This document shows positions 1 to 10,734 of a stretch of 64,000 bases of DNA, in pieces. The DNA comes from Loripinus fragilis. Taxonomy: Eukaryota > Mollusca > Bivalvia > Lucinida > Lucinidae. Numbering within the stretch: the stretch's first letter is position 1; the number at the start of each line of letters is the position of its first letter. The stretch is from NCBI GenBank assembly GCA_964019695.1, contig CAXHUL010000254.1, forward strand, positions 310,001-374,000, written 5' to 3'. Both the position numbers and the translations under genes were made by a program. Under the pieces are notes generated by a model. The model was not told the origin of the DNA and searched no databases. It saw nothing but the letters and a program-made list of their open reading frames with translations.

Positions 1-1900
1 ATGGATTTACAAGAACTAGCTTATCAGCCACAGTAACTCGAGTAAGTAATTTTGCTGAGGAAAATATGTGTGTGTGTGGTGTGTTTTTACATCGTCAAGG
101 CTCCCCCGTCCCGGTGGATTCAGTCACTCAATGCCCAAAACAACAGGTTAAAATATGTCAATCGCAATGCACTCAGCATGTTCAAAGCATTGAATAAAGG
201 TTGTAAGTAAAAATGCGCAGTTTTACTTTTAAACCAAGTTGAAGGCCGACTTAAATCGCTGAAAATTCAACATAGATTTTTTTCCTGACTGACAACAATT
301 CAACTTACGTTTTCGAACGAATACAGTCATGCGCCAAAAATGTTATCTCACATTAGCAACCGGCCGCGTGTGGCTTATCTCGTATTAGTTACGCTTATCT
401 CACATGGGTATAGTGCGTCCAGCTATTAGAGACTGGGCGTGTCAGACATAGCGCTGTCATATACAGTCAAATAAGACTAGTCTACAGTGAATCGGGTATA
501 ATAGCCTATGTACGCTTTACTCGTGCAACCAACTGAAGCGCAGACGACAAGGGTGCCCAACTTGATACGTTTGCATACCTTGTAAACTGCGCGCTCGTAA
601 TTTGATCTTCTTTACAACTAACCTCGAAACAGTGAATTATTACTCAACAATTCACTGTTGGAGCTGATCTATTTCTTAAATAAGCTTCCAGAAGACCCTG
701 AATACGCTTAGATGCAGTTTCACATGATGACGTCACTTTAACATAGCACTGGCGTCACTTGGCGACCATGTACGTGTGTTCCAATACAGCAATGTATGTA
801 GCCCTCACGTGACAGTCTGGGTAAGATAGCATTGGTAAGATAAAATTTTCTATCCTAGGGTAAAACATCAGATATCCTTATCCGGTGTGCAAATAAAAAT
901 AGTTGCCCTTTTTGTTGAAGTCTAGCTATTCCGTGTGCGCGCGTGTCTGTGTAGTGTGTTCTTCACGGTGACATGGGATGGTTTAAGATCTTTGTTGAAT
1001 TACGCGGTCATATTCACTTATTTTAAGGCAAGTTAGAAAACTTCATTATATATATGCGACTCCCCATGCCTCTCAGTAGGCCTATAGTTTGATATTTGAA
1101 GGCTTCAGCTAATAGTGAAAACATTAGAAATATAACCTAAGACATTCTCACAATGCAATCGGTCAACAATGCAGATGACCTTAATATAAGGTTTGTCTGC
1201 AGTTTGTGATTGTGGTATTTCCTGATCATACTCACTTACTTTTTTCAACTATGTCAAGATCAAACTAGGATTTAATAAACTACCACAGTGAGACATTTTC
1301 AGAATCAAAGATTTTTAAATAGTTTTATCTAACATGGCACGGACGACATTTTGGTCATGTGGCATGGAAAATATAGTCATACAAAGAACCCTCTTATACT
1401 GACACTCTTTATAACAGCATTTTCACAAACTTTTAAATGTAGTTCAATTTTATTACAGCAGACAATGACATTTTAACGTCAAATTGTTTGGAGAAAAACA
1501 CTGTCATTGTAAAGAGGGTTGGCTGTAATAAGGTAATCTTATCCAAATCATGCTCCATATGCAATTCAACTTCGATTGGCCCTCTTATTTCTGAAATATG
1601 TGTTTGCAGTCCAATATGAGCTACACTGGCTAAAAGGTTGAAGGTCATTGATGACCTTATGTTGTTACCAAAAGCCTAGGTCTCAAAGTTAATTATATCA
1701 AGTAGGTCTCAAAGTTAATTATATCAAGTAAGAATTGTGTCTGGCTTAAACAATTATGTAAAAATAGTCTTTCAAGGGTTTTCCCTGAAAAATGTTCTCC
1801 ATGACACATATGTTATGGATCTTCATTTGGCGCGTCCCTTGGAGACGCTCTAAATGACCACCTCAACAAAACATGTCACAAACAAAATCATCCTACCTTG
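1..1900. other. Unassigned non-coding stretch
   Basis: No convincing reading frame. It holds an 11-bp stem hairpin (628-638 with 649-659, loop of 10), one TGACGTCA palindrome (728-735), a short fragment at about 1,190-1,240 that matches the tail of the Penelope-associated 3' sequence found at 14.8 kb, and an exact 26-bp tandem duplication (1,677-1,702 and 1,703-1,728). Nothing else was recognised. Confidence 0.6.
1677..1728. repeat. Exact 26-bp tandem duplication
   Basis: Two head-to-tail copies of a 26-base AT-rich unit with no mismatch between them. This looks like a recent slippage or repair duplication; no function is suggested. Confidence 0.85.
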
Positions 1901-1973
1901 TGATTTATAATATCGCATGAACTATTTTATGAACTTTGATCTGATAAAAATACACCTATCTCTCACTGATAGA

Positions 1974-1976
<3 letters not shown>

Positions 1977-2064
<88 letters not shown>
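1977..2064. repeat. (CT)44 dinucleotide microsatellite
   Basis: An uninterrupted run of 88 bases of CT. The open frame spanning it on the plus strand encodes only a Ser-Leu run and is an artefact of the repeat. The run should be length-polymorphic, and the assembled length may be collapsed. Confidence 0.98.
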
Positions 2065-2068
<4 letters not shown>

Positions 2069-2642
2069 AAATTGTACATACCCTGGCGATTGGCTCAGTT
2101 GGCTCAGTTGGTTTCCCTATTGTGTTGTATATTTTACAATGCCTGTCCCCCTTTTAATAGCCATTTCTTTTCAGTCTGAAATATAAAAGAAATATATTTA
2201 ATGACTATGCCAATATTATAACGTCAGCCTAATTATAGCTAACTAAGGAATTCAAAGCAAGTCAGATGTGAACACTTTTTGTGAGTACACCACACTTGTT
2301 GAAAATTCCTAGACCTTTGATTGACCAAATCTCACCAAATAAACGACATCATGCATGTCCCAAACAACCGTTGTTGAGGGCAACGTTCTTACAAGAGGAA
2401 CATGGAGGCCATCTTTCTTCCAAACCTGTGATCCACCAAAGTCCAGAAACAGCTGTACTCCAATGGAACAATATACAAGATAATTACTTCCTTCACACAT
2501 ACTTAAGGCCATTAGAAACAAAAATTGGCTTGAATATATATATATTCCTCCGAGGAAATGCAGACTTTCGATTGATTCGACTCATGGCAGCAAATAAATT
2601 ATACACATATATTCTAAAGAACACATTTATTGAGCAATTGGC

Positions 2643-2865
2643 ATGACAAAACGAACAAAATGAGTGTGCAAAGCGAAGGCTCAGATCAGACTGGGCAGTC
2701 GCCGAGTCTAATCAGAGACTTCACTGTGCACTTCATGAATAACTTTGGACCTTTGGAACTTTCTTCATGCGGACTTCGATCAGATTGAGCTGATGCCTAG
2801 GCTGATCTGAGTCTTCTTATGACGCAAAGTCACATTGTTTGTTCTCTCATGTCGCTGCTCATATT
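2643..2865. mobile_element. Degenerate MITE-like element, same family as 48,928-49,166
   Basis: The right part (about 2,830-2,863) resembles the right terminal inverted repeat of the element at 48,928-49,166, sharing the words CACATTGTT and CTCATGTC. Internal segments carry the same GATCAGACTG / CTGATCTGAG hairpin words. The left terminus is weakly matched, so the start is approximate. No coding capacity. Confidence 0.45.
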
Positions 2866-3739
2866 TCGTAAATATTTCTAAGACACACACATATATATTT
2901 CAGAACGTTTATATTCCACCTTTAACACATTTGTCACAGAATGACATTCATGGGCACATATAATCCAGAGAAACACATACATTCCAGAAATGTTAACAGT
3001 ATTTGGCACTGTAAACTAGACTTTTAGCACCACACAATGATTTCCATTGACACATATAATCCACTATAGAGAAACACATATATTCCGTTCACACTATAAA
3101 CTCATTTGTTTCATAATGCATTCCTATTGTAAGAATGCTGACAGAATCTTTTATTTAAGCTAGCTTCCCTGAATATAAATTTTCCCATATAGAATTCTGA
3201 AATTTAATAATGTCTGGAACTATATATTTATATATTGAATACATGCTCGACAAAAAGGCCCCTTAAATATGCATGGGCGTCTGAGGCAAAAGTATTCTTG
3301 AAACTGGACAGATCATCTTTTTGCGCAAATTTTAGTCAGTACTAATAAGTACCCGAAACAGTTGTTACATTGCATTGGCGTTGAACCCATTGTGCACACT
3401 GCTTATTTCGAAATGAAATAATTAAAATCTGTAACTAATAGCTAGGTTGAAATAATTTGTTGTTTTTCAATATTCTCTTTTTTTTCTTCAAAGAATAAAA
3501 TGTATATACTCATGAAAATTGCCCCTGTGAGTCAATTTCCACGAGCATACACATTTGATATATTAAACTGACTATAAATAATGCATTTTATCATTTCAAA
3601 TTCCGTGTTAAGTCAGACTGCATGGTACTTGTAAGCACAATCAGAAACATCAACCACCTTTTTAAAGGTGTCTCTATTTGAAGGGAACATTTATTGCAAG
3701 CTATGCATGTAATGCTGTTAAAGTTTGCTTGTTAGAGAA

Positions 3740-4160
3740 CAAAGTGGGCCAGAATATCTCGCACAGATGAGCTGATCATGACGTTCTGAATCTTCATATT
3801 GCCACAAGGGCCCCACCAAGTTTCAATTCAATCCAAATTATAGTTCTGACGGGGATGTCATTCAAAAACGAGAATCGTTTTTTCTACAAAAATTATTAAG
3901 TTCAAACTGCAAAAATGACAAAATAATTTGAGGATTACATCCAAATCACATGCACATCTTCAGACCTTGACAAAACACCTGCTAAGTTTCAAAAAGATCC
4001 GGCTAAAATTGTAGGTGTTGCGTTCACAAGACACCAAATGTCTATGAGCTTTGTTAGAAGTTTAGCCAAAAATTGACTATTTTAAAAAGTTCAAACTACA
4101 AAAAAGTGAAGGAAAAATAATCTGAGGATTTCAGTCGTACCTACTGCACATCTTCTAGTG
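3740..4160. repeat. Two-unit diverged tandem repeat, about 190 bp
   Basis: The block around 3,900-3,965 (GTTCAAACTGCAAAAA ... GCACATCTTC) recurs around 4,088-4,155 (GTTCAAACTACAAAAA ... GCACATCTTC), a spacing near 190 bp. The flanks contain phrases such as ACCAAGTTTC that are common in dispersed molluscan repeats. No open frame. Confidence 0.5.
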
Positions 4161-4479
4161 TAGAAAGAAATTATTTGACCAGTAATATATGACTATATCC
4201 GTTCTTCTTGCAAAAAGTCGGATACATGTATATGCTATATATTGCAATCAGTCCCGTCCATCCGTCTTCCAATACTCACGACTCGACATGTACATTGTAT
4301 GTGGCTAGCTAATCATAATATATGCACTTATGTGGCTTTTTTTCTCTTTTGCCATATTACTCAGTGGCTTGCCACATCAGTAGACATTTCACGTAATGAA
4401 CGGCATTTGAGCTCACAAATTTGTATACTAACAGACTTTCCGCCTATGTAACCAGCTGTGTGTACGGTCATGGTGAACG

Positions 4480-6200
4480 TCCGTCGTACTGTCTGTCAGT
4501 CAGCCAGTTCAGTGCAATCTCCTCTTTCATTTTTTGACCGAGAGTGTCTATATTTAAAGCGATGATTGCCTATTATTTGTAGATTACAACGAAGATATCG
4601 GATCACCGATATGACATTGTAGCCAAGGGTCAAGGTCAAATAAAGTATGCCTCGCCATTCGTAACGTGAACTCCTCTTTCGCATGTTGACTAAGGGTGTT
4701 CATATTGCAAATAGTATGTAGATCACAGATCACAACAAAGGTTTCAGATCACCGATATCTCCTTGGAGTCAAAGGTCAAGGTAATAATACTTAAAATCTG
4801 TATGATGGCTCGTAATGTGAACTCCTCTTTCATTTTTGTTAGAGGGTACTTAATTTTACTTAGCTCCCTGTCTTTTGTCTCGCTATTTTAAACCTCTTAC
4901 ATTTTTCATTCAGGGTGTTTATATTTAGCTCAATGATTGCTTATAGCGTGTAGTAGACAACGAGGGTTTTGTTCACGGATATGCCAATGTCCTTGGAGTC
5001 AAAGGCTAAGGTCAAATATACTTGTCAAAGTAAATTATATTTAAAATCTGTCTTACATCTCGTAACGTAAACTCCCCTCATGTTATAATGGTGGGTGTTC
5101 ATATTAAGCACAATCATTGCTAATGGTATGTAGATTACAAAAGAAAGTATCCGCTTGCCTATATATGACTTTGAACTCAAAGTTCAAGGTCGAATATACT
5201 TGAATTCTGCCTTAACTCTTCTATATTTCGATGGGAAGTGTCCATATTTATAACAATGAATGCGCATGGTCTGTACATGAGAACGAGGATTTAAGTCACC
5301 AATATGACCATGAAGTCAAGGATCAAGGTCAAATATTCTTAAAATCGGTTTCGTAGGTTTTAACGCGAGCTCCCTATTCAATATTTGATGGAGGGTACTC
5401 ATATTTGGCAAATTAATTACCTATAGCGTGTAGATGACGCCAAAGGTTTCAGATCGCCGGTATAATCTTTGAGTCAAAGTTCAAGGTAACATATATTTTA
5501 AATCATAACCAAATTCCTCTTACATTTTGATAGAGTGTGTTCATATTTGGCACAATGGTTGCTTATAGCGTGAATATGACAGCAAAGCTTTTGTATTGCC
5601 AGTATGACCTTGGTATTAAATGTCAAGCCCAATATATTTAAAATCTGTTTTACGGAGTGTAACGTAAAAAACTCTTACATTTATTTGTGGATGGTGTTTA
5701 TATTTAGCACAATGATTGCCTATGGTGTGTAGATGACTACAACTGTTGCAGAGATTGCCAATACGACCTTGGAATCAAAGGTCAATGTCAAACATACTTG
5801 AAATATGTCCTATGGCTAGTAATGTAAACTCATCTTTCAATTTTTGATTGAATGTATTCATATTTAGCAAACTGATTGCTTATGGTATGTAAATGACTAC
5901 GAATGTTTTAGATCCCCAATATGACCCGAGAGTCTAAAGTCAAAGTCAAGTTAACTTAAAATCTTTGATATGGCTCGTAACGCCACCTCATCTAACATAT
6001 TTTGATGTAGGGTGTTTATGTTTGGCAAAAGATTTGTTTATGGGGGAGTAGAATACAACGAAGGCTTTAGATCACCAATACTTCATTGATGTCAAAGGTC
6101 AATGTAAATTTTACTGAAAATCAGTCTTGCTGCTTGTAACACGAAATAAGCTCCAAATTTTGATGGGGGTATTCCCAATTAGTGCAATGGTTGCTTATGG
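4480..6200. repeat. Satellite-like tandem array, 150-160 bp unit with AGGTCA half-sites, block 1
   Basis: About ten to eleven diverged head-to-tail units. Each carries, in order: an AACTCCTCTTTCATTTTT-like stretch, GTGTTCATATTTGGCACAAT, GATTGCTTATGGTGTGTAG, CAGATCACCGATATGACCTT, and GGAGTCAAAGGTCAAGGTCA followed by AATATACTTAAAATCTG. Examples of the AGGTCA part lie near 4,630, 4,760, 4,990, 5,180, 5,315, 5,470, 5,770 and 6,090. The last segment combines direct and inverted nuclear-receptor half-sites. The array is interrupted at about 6,200 by inserted sequence and resumes in phase at about 8,597. Confidence 0.9.
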
Positions 6201-8594
6201 TGCAAGGTTGGACGGTCGAAACCATCCCGAGTTTTAACCAGCGGTTTTAACTGGTTAAAAAAGCCACAGTTAAATATGCCAAAAAGCGGTCAATACTGGT
6301 CAATGCAAATCTGAGTGGTCGATTGAAAAAATTAAGTGGTTGTTTTAGTGGTGGACTTAGATATTAGATCAGGTTATATGTTCTATTTATTGAAAAAAGA
6401 AAAAAGATCCTGTTCAGCTATTCGCTGCTCCCACATGTTGGCATCTGTTGAAATTCTAAAGTTGTTGAAGCTTAGGTTTCTTTGAAGGTGGCTATTCCTG
6501 GTCTGTTGAACGCGCAGGTGTAGTTGGTTAATGGGTTTGTTTCAGCAATCTGTTCAAAAGATCTTTTAATCGGTTTTGATTTTTTTAATCAGTTCAGGAC
6601 ACTTTTGACCCTTAGCAGTGACTTCTGCATAGAGCATGACTAACTTGTAGATGATGATGATCCCTTTGAGTATTGATTGATTTTTGCACTTTCTTTAAAT
6701 TACCTGTTATGATTTAATAAGTCACTGATTGAAATATTTTATGACTATGAAAAAGCTACTTTTAAAATGTATTTATTTTCATTACTTATATTAATTTTGC
6801 TTTTCTCTATTTATTAACGGCTAGGAGAAATAAGTTTAAGTCTTATGTCTGAACTGAAAGCTATGAAAATGATTCAGTCTGGGTAAGACTGAAGATCTTA
6901 AACTATTGAAATTTTTTTTTGGTTTGTTTTTTTGCTCAATTAAGACCATTTTAAGCAATAGCAACCAATGAAACACATTTTTCATTTAGTCTGTAAGTTC
7001 TTATATTGAAACTATTTCAAGTCTGTTTATAGAATCAGGTAAAATGGAATAACAAATGCTTTAATATCTTCACATCGACCATGTTTTTAGTCGTTCACCA
7101 ATCAACCAGTAATGAAATCCCTTATACCTGCTAAAAGACTGTCAATTTTTTACAATTACCGATTTCTCATGTGACGGTTTTAAAACGTTACCCCCTCTTA
7201 CGTTGACGTCGTTCAAAACAAGAGACGTAACATTAAAATATGCACGGTTATTGAAAATCAGCATTTTGGCTTTGTGTCAGGAAAGGGCAATTTTTATTGT
7301 ATCGAAGTCTGAATGCAAAACGTGAATAGACAGCAGACCAAATATCTAGGGGTATCTCATCTGAGGGGTACGCCATTTTTGTTTCCTATAATTTTATATT
7401 TTGATATTGGACAGCCAGATTATTTACATGTCAATATGTGTAAAAATGTCCAAACAAGGCATACCAATGCAAACATCAATGTAAACGGTGTTTTTTTTCT
7501 TATTCATTTCAGCGTAAGCCCGAGATAACATTCTTTTAAGTGATTATCTTGATTCAAATGACGTAATTAGAGGTACTTTATGAGTGAGAAAAAATATGAT
7601 AATTCCAAAAACGGCTGTATTACTTGCAAACGAACACCACAGCGGCCAGAAGAAATGTTGCATACATTTTTGCTATGTAATTGTTTACGCAAAAACGGAC
7701 TATGTGAACTGAATGCCAGAGAAAGTGGCACTAAGGAGGGTTTTAACAAATATGACAGCCGTATTATTTCGTAGAACATAAAGCAATGTTAAAGATTTTT
7801 GCAGTTACTGTGTTTCCAGGTTTGAAGTGACCCCCGTTTTTCTTTTATTTAACGACTTTTATCCTTACTAATACGATCGACGTCTAGTATGTGGATGTAA
7901 ATGTATATCGCGTTACTAAAACTTATTTTTGGGAATATCCCTTATTATGAACTAAGGCCCAAATGCCCTGAAAATTCAGAATAACTTAGTCTTTTTCCTT
8001 GAGATATATACCCATTTGCGCCTCTATATTAGTTATCATAAGCACAATGTACGGATTTTAAACTACTGATCGGTAGTTTATTTATATATCGATAAGGTAC
8101 ACTTCGGGACATTCAAGTGAGGAACAAAAACACGCAGAAATTCCATCTAATCCCAGCCTATATCAAAGCTCATACTTAAGAGAGAAAAATATTCTAATTA
8201 CGCGGTCTATATTTAAATTCATTTATTTAATTTGTTTTTCAATTAAAATAACAATTAAGGAATAAACGGCAAAAAACGGGGACCACATTAAGCCTGGAAA
8301 CACTTTTTTTTAGAAGTAATCACTGATATATAGATATTCACTACACAAAGAAACAAACAGAAAATGTTCTTAGTTAATGTAGTATTCTGTCTTTGAAAAA
8401 GCTGTTACACTTAACAATGCCGTGGATTTCAGTACCCTATCTTGAAAGCGGCTTGGGTATAAGGAGCTAGACAGCTGCAATTTAACGCATGCATAGCCAA
8501 GAAGCAGACATTTTTATGAAAGTAATTATAATGCGAGCAAATATAAAACTTTTGGATTTATTGGCCTGTTTTCATTACATATTGAACCCCCTCA
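6200..8594. mobile_element. Insertion splitting the satellite array, including a TA-flanked Tc1/mariner-size element (copy 1)
   Basis: The array stops near 6,200 and resumes in the same unit phase at about 8,597. From about 7,020 to 8,594 the sequence is the reverse complement of the element at 53,073-54,379: shared blocks include the word TTACGTTGACGTCGTT near 7,200, the segment 7,330-7,480 and the region 7,510-7,770. The right end reads GTTTTCATTACATATTGAAC then CCCCTCA and is followed by TA. The left terminus could not be placed; 6,200-6,900 may be a separate element. The frame at 7,580-7,774 matches its counterpart at 53,385-53,594 only at DNA level and is probably not a gene. Confidence 0.65.
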
Positions 8595-8596
8595 TA

Positions 8597-9381
8597 TGTT
8601 CATCTTTAGAACAATAATTGCTTATACATGTTGTACTTTGCAGATGACAACAAAGGCTTCAGATCACTGATATGACCTTAAAGTCAAAGATCAAGTTTTA
8701 ATATGCTTAAAATCTCAGCTCATACTGCAAACTCCTCTTTCATTTTTGAGCGCTGCTGTTGTCATTTAGTTAAATTAATTGCTTATAGTGAGTAGATAAC
8801 AACGAGATTTCAGATCAGCGCTATAACCTTGTAGTCAATGGTCAAGGTCAAATATGCAAAATAATCTGTCTTATAGATCGTAATGCGAATTCTGCTTTTA
8901 TTTTATTTTTATGAAGGGTGTTCATATTTAACACAATCATTGCTTATTTTTGTATATAACGACGTGATTTTGGATTGCCTTTAGGGCCTTGAAATCAAAG
9001 GTCAGTTCAAATACGCTAAAATCTGTCTAAATACTCTTAACGTAAACTTCTCTTATATTTTGAATATGGGTGTTCATATTTGGTTGCTTATATTATATAG
9101 ATAGCTAAGACGGTTTCAGATCGGCCCAATGACTTTGGGATCAAATATCAAGGTAAGTATGGTTAAAATCCATTTATGGCTCCCAACGGGAATTCATTTT
9201 TTCAAGTTTTAATGGAATGTGTTCATATTTGGTATAATGGTTTCTTATGGTGTATTGCTGACACCAAATGCTTCAGATGTTTGATATGACCTTGGGGTCA
9301 AAGGTCAAGGTCAGATATACTTTAAAATCTGTCTTACGGTTCGTAATGTGAATTCCTCTTTCATTTTTTAAGGAAGGTGTT
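8597..9381. repeat. AGGTCA satellite array, block 2
   Basis: Five further units with the same internal order as block 1. The unit at 9,287-9,313 is the cleanest receptor-like example: TGACCTTG (9,287-9,294), a direct repeat with one-base spacing GGGTCAAAGGTCA (9,295-9,307), and TCAAGGTCA (9,305-9,313). The block ends at the left target duplication of a SINE. Confidence 0.9.
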
Positions 9382-9572
9382 TGATTTGATTCTTTACGTC
9401 CCATCAACAATCTTTCAGTAAAGCAGGGACGGGTCTTCCTGGGTTGAACCAGTACTAAGCTAGGATAATGTGTCTTGCTCAAGGACCACAAGGCAGTGAC
9501 ACCGGTGAGGCTCGAACCCGTGGCTCCTCGGTCTCGAGTCAAGCACACTACCACTGAGCCACTGCGCTCCCG
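9382..9572 (-). mobile_element. tRNA-derived SINE, complete, with 10-bp target duplication
   Basis: On the minus strand the element starts with a tRNA-like head: A-box region TGGCTCAGTGGTAGTGTGC and B box GGTTCGAGCC (plus-strand complement at 9,509-9,518). A unique body follows, then a tail ending GATGGGACGTAAAG and AATCAAATCA, without poly(A). The decamer GGAAGGTGTT is repeated exactly at 9,372-9,381 and 9,573-9,582, giving element length 191 bp. A sister copy of 194 bp lies at 17,586-17,779. SINEs are transcribed by RNA polymerase III from the internal boxes and mobilised by a partner LINE; the partner is not in this window. Confidence 0.9.
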
Positions 9573-9582
9573 GGAAGGTGTT

Positions 9583-9939
9583 AATATTTAGCTCAATGAT
9601 TGTTTATGTGGTGTAGATGACAACAAAGTTTTTAAATCAATGATATGACCTTTGAAACAAATGTCAAGGTCAAATATACTTAAAATCTGTCTCATGACTT
9701 GAAGCACAGATTCCTCTTTCATTTCTTTGGTGGAAAGTGTTGATATTAAACACAATGATTGCTTATGCACCATAAGCAATCATAGATGACAACAAAGGTT
9801 TTGGAATTCCAATATCACCTTGAAATAATTTCATAATCAATGTCAAATATAGTTAAAATCTGTTTACGGCGTGAAGTGCAAACCCCTCTTTTATTTTTTA
9901 AACGAGGGTGATCATATTTGGCTAAATGATTGCTTATAT
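9583..9939. repeat. AGGTCA satellite array, block 3
   Basis: Continuation of the 150-160 bp array after the SINE, about two units, with receptor-like segments near 9,655 and 9,830 (the second much decayed). It is interrupted at 9,940 by a MITE. Confidence 0.85.
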
Positions 9940-10179
9940 ATGGCCCTCGAGGCGAGAAAACCTGTCTTCGGGGGTTGCGAACAGCAAAGGCGCCGACCAG
10001 CCTGCGCATACGCGCAGTATGATCAGCGCCTTTGTTATTCGCTTAATGGACAGTATCATACATAGACTTGATACGAGCGAAATTTCAATTTTCTAGCTTG
10101 TCTCTGTACATGAGCAGGCTAATTGGAATATCACTTTGCCGGAAGCCCCGAAGACAGCTTTTCTCGCGGCGAGGCCCAT
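9940..10179. mobile_element. MITE with about 35-bp terminal inverted repeats and a 50-bp internal hairpin
   Basis: The left end (9,940-9,977: CGAGGCGAGAAAACCTGTCT, CGGGG) is an imperfect inverted copy of the right end (about 10,143-10,179). Positions 9,985-10,034 form an internal hairpin of two 25-nt arms (CAAAGGCGC with GCGCCTTTG at the base, CTGCGC with GCGCAG at the tip). The same tip sequence occurs in the MITE at 48,928-49,166. No coding capacity. It sits inside the satellite array, which resumes immediately after with AGGTCAAAGGTCA at 10,194-10,206. Confidence 0.75.
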
Positions 10180-10283
10180 CAAAAGGTCAAAGGTCAACGT
10201 GAAATATGTTAAACATCTGTCTTTTGGATCCTAACGCGAATTCCTCTTTCATAATTATTATCTAAACTGGTCAAAATAAGTTA

Positions 10284-10716
10284 AGCCCCATGTCACTTTT
10301 TCCCATAGGCTTAATGTTAAATTCCCAGAGTTCAGTTGTTCATTTCAAAACTATCGAAGGTAGTTGAAAATTCTAACTCCACTCAAGTTAGACAATAATA
10401 TCTTAGGTGCAATTACACAAAGTTTCAATTGAAAATATCGATTTTCTTTGGGTATGTGCTAAATTTTCCAAGAGTATCCATATTTTTGCCAATTTTACTA
10501 TAGGAATGATAGGAAACGAAGCGGGACATTTACTGGAATGTGTGGAGCTCCATGGAAAATTTATCAATAAAAGTGAAAGCTGGCACATGTAGAGAAGAAA
10601 CATTGCTGCTTCTTGGCTGAAAATTGTATGGTAAAATCTTTATTCAGTAAAATGTTATGATAAATCAAACATGAATGAATTTATATTAAGTCTATGGGAA
10701 AATTTCTGGTGGGGCC
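10284..10716. mobile_element. Putative MITE, terminal inverted repeats about 40 bp
   Basis: The left part (AGCCCCATG, then TTTTTCCCATAGGCTTAAT, about 10,284-10,325) is inverted at the right (ATTAAGTCTATGGGAAAA ... GTGGGGCCC, about 10,683-10,716). It interrupts the AGGTCA array, which stops at about 10,260 and resumes at about 10,735. The two overlapping short open frames inside it (10,403-10,603) are on opposite strands and look random. Confidence 0.55.
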
Positions 10717-10734
10717 CAACGAACTACCGGGCCA

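Noticed and set aside
1917..2186. Open frame with a long Ser-Leu run
   Set aside because: It is the translation of the (CT)44 microsatellite.
2281..2646. 121-codon plus-strand open frame
   Set aside because: It starts with GTG, overlaps a frame on the other strand, has no recognisable motif and lies beside repeat sequence; it looks like a chance frame.
7580..7774. Frame shared between the two TA-flanked elements (other copy 53,385-53,594)
   Set aside because: The DNA is homologous but the protein is not preserved in the same register; it behaves as non-coding repeat sequence.
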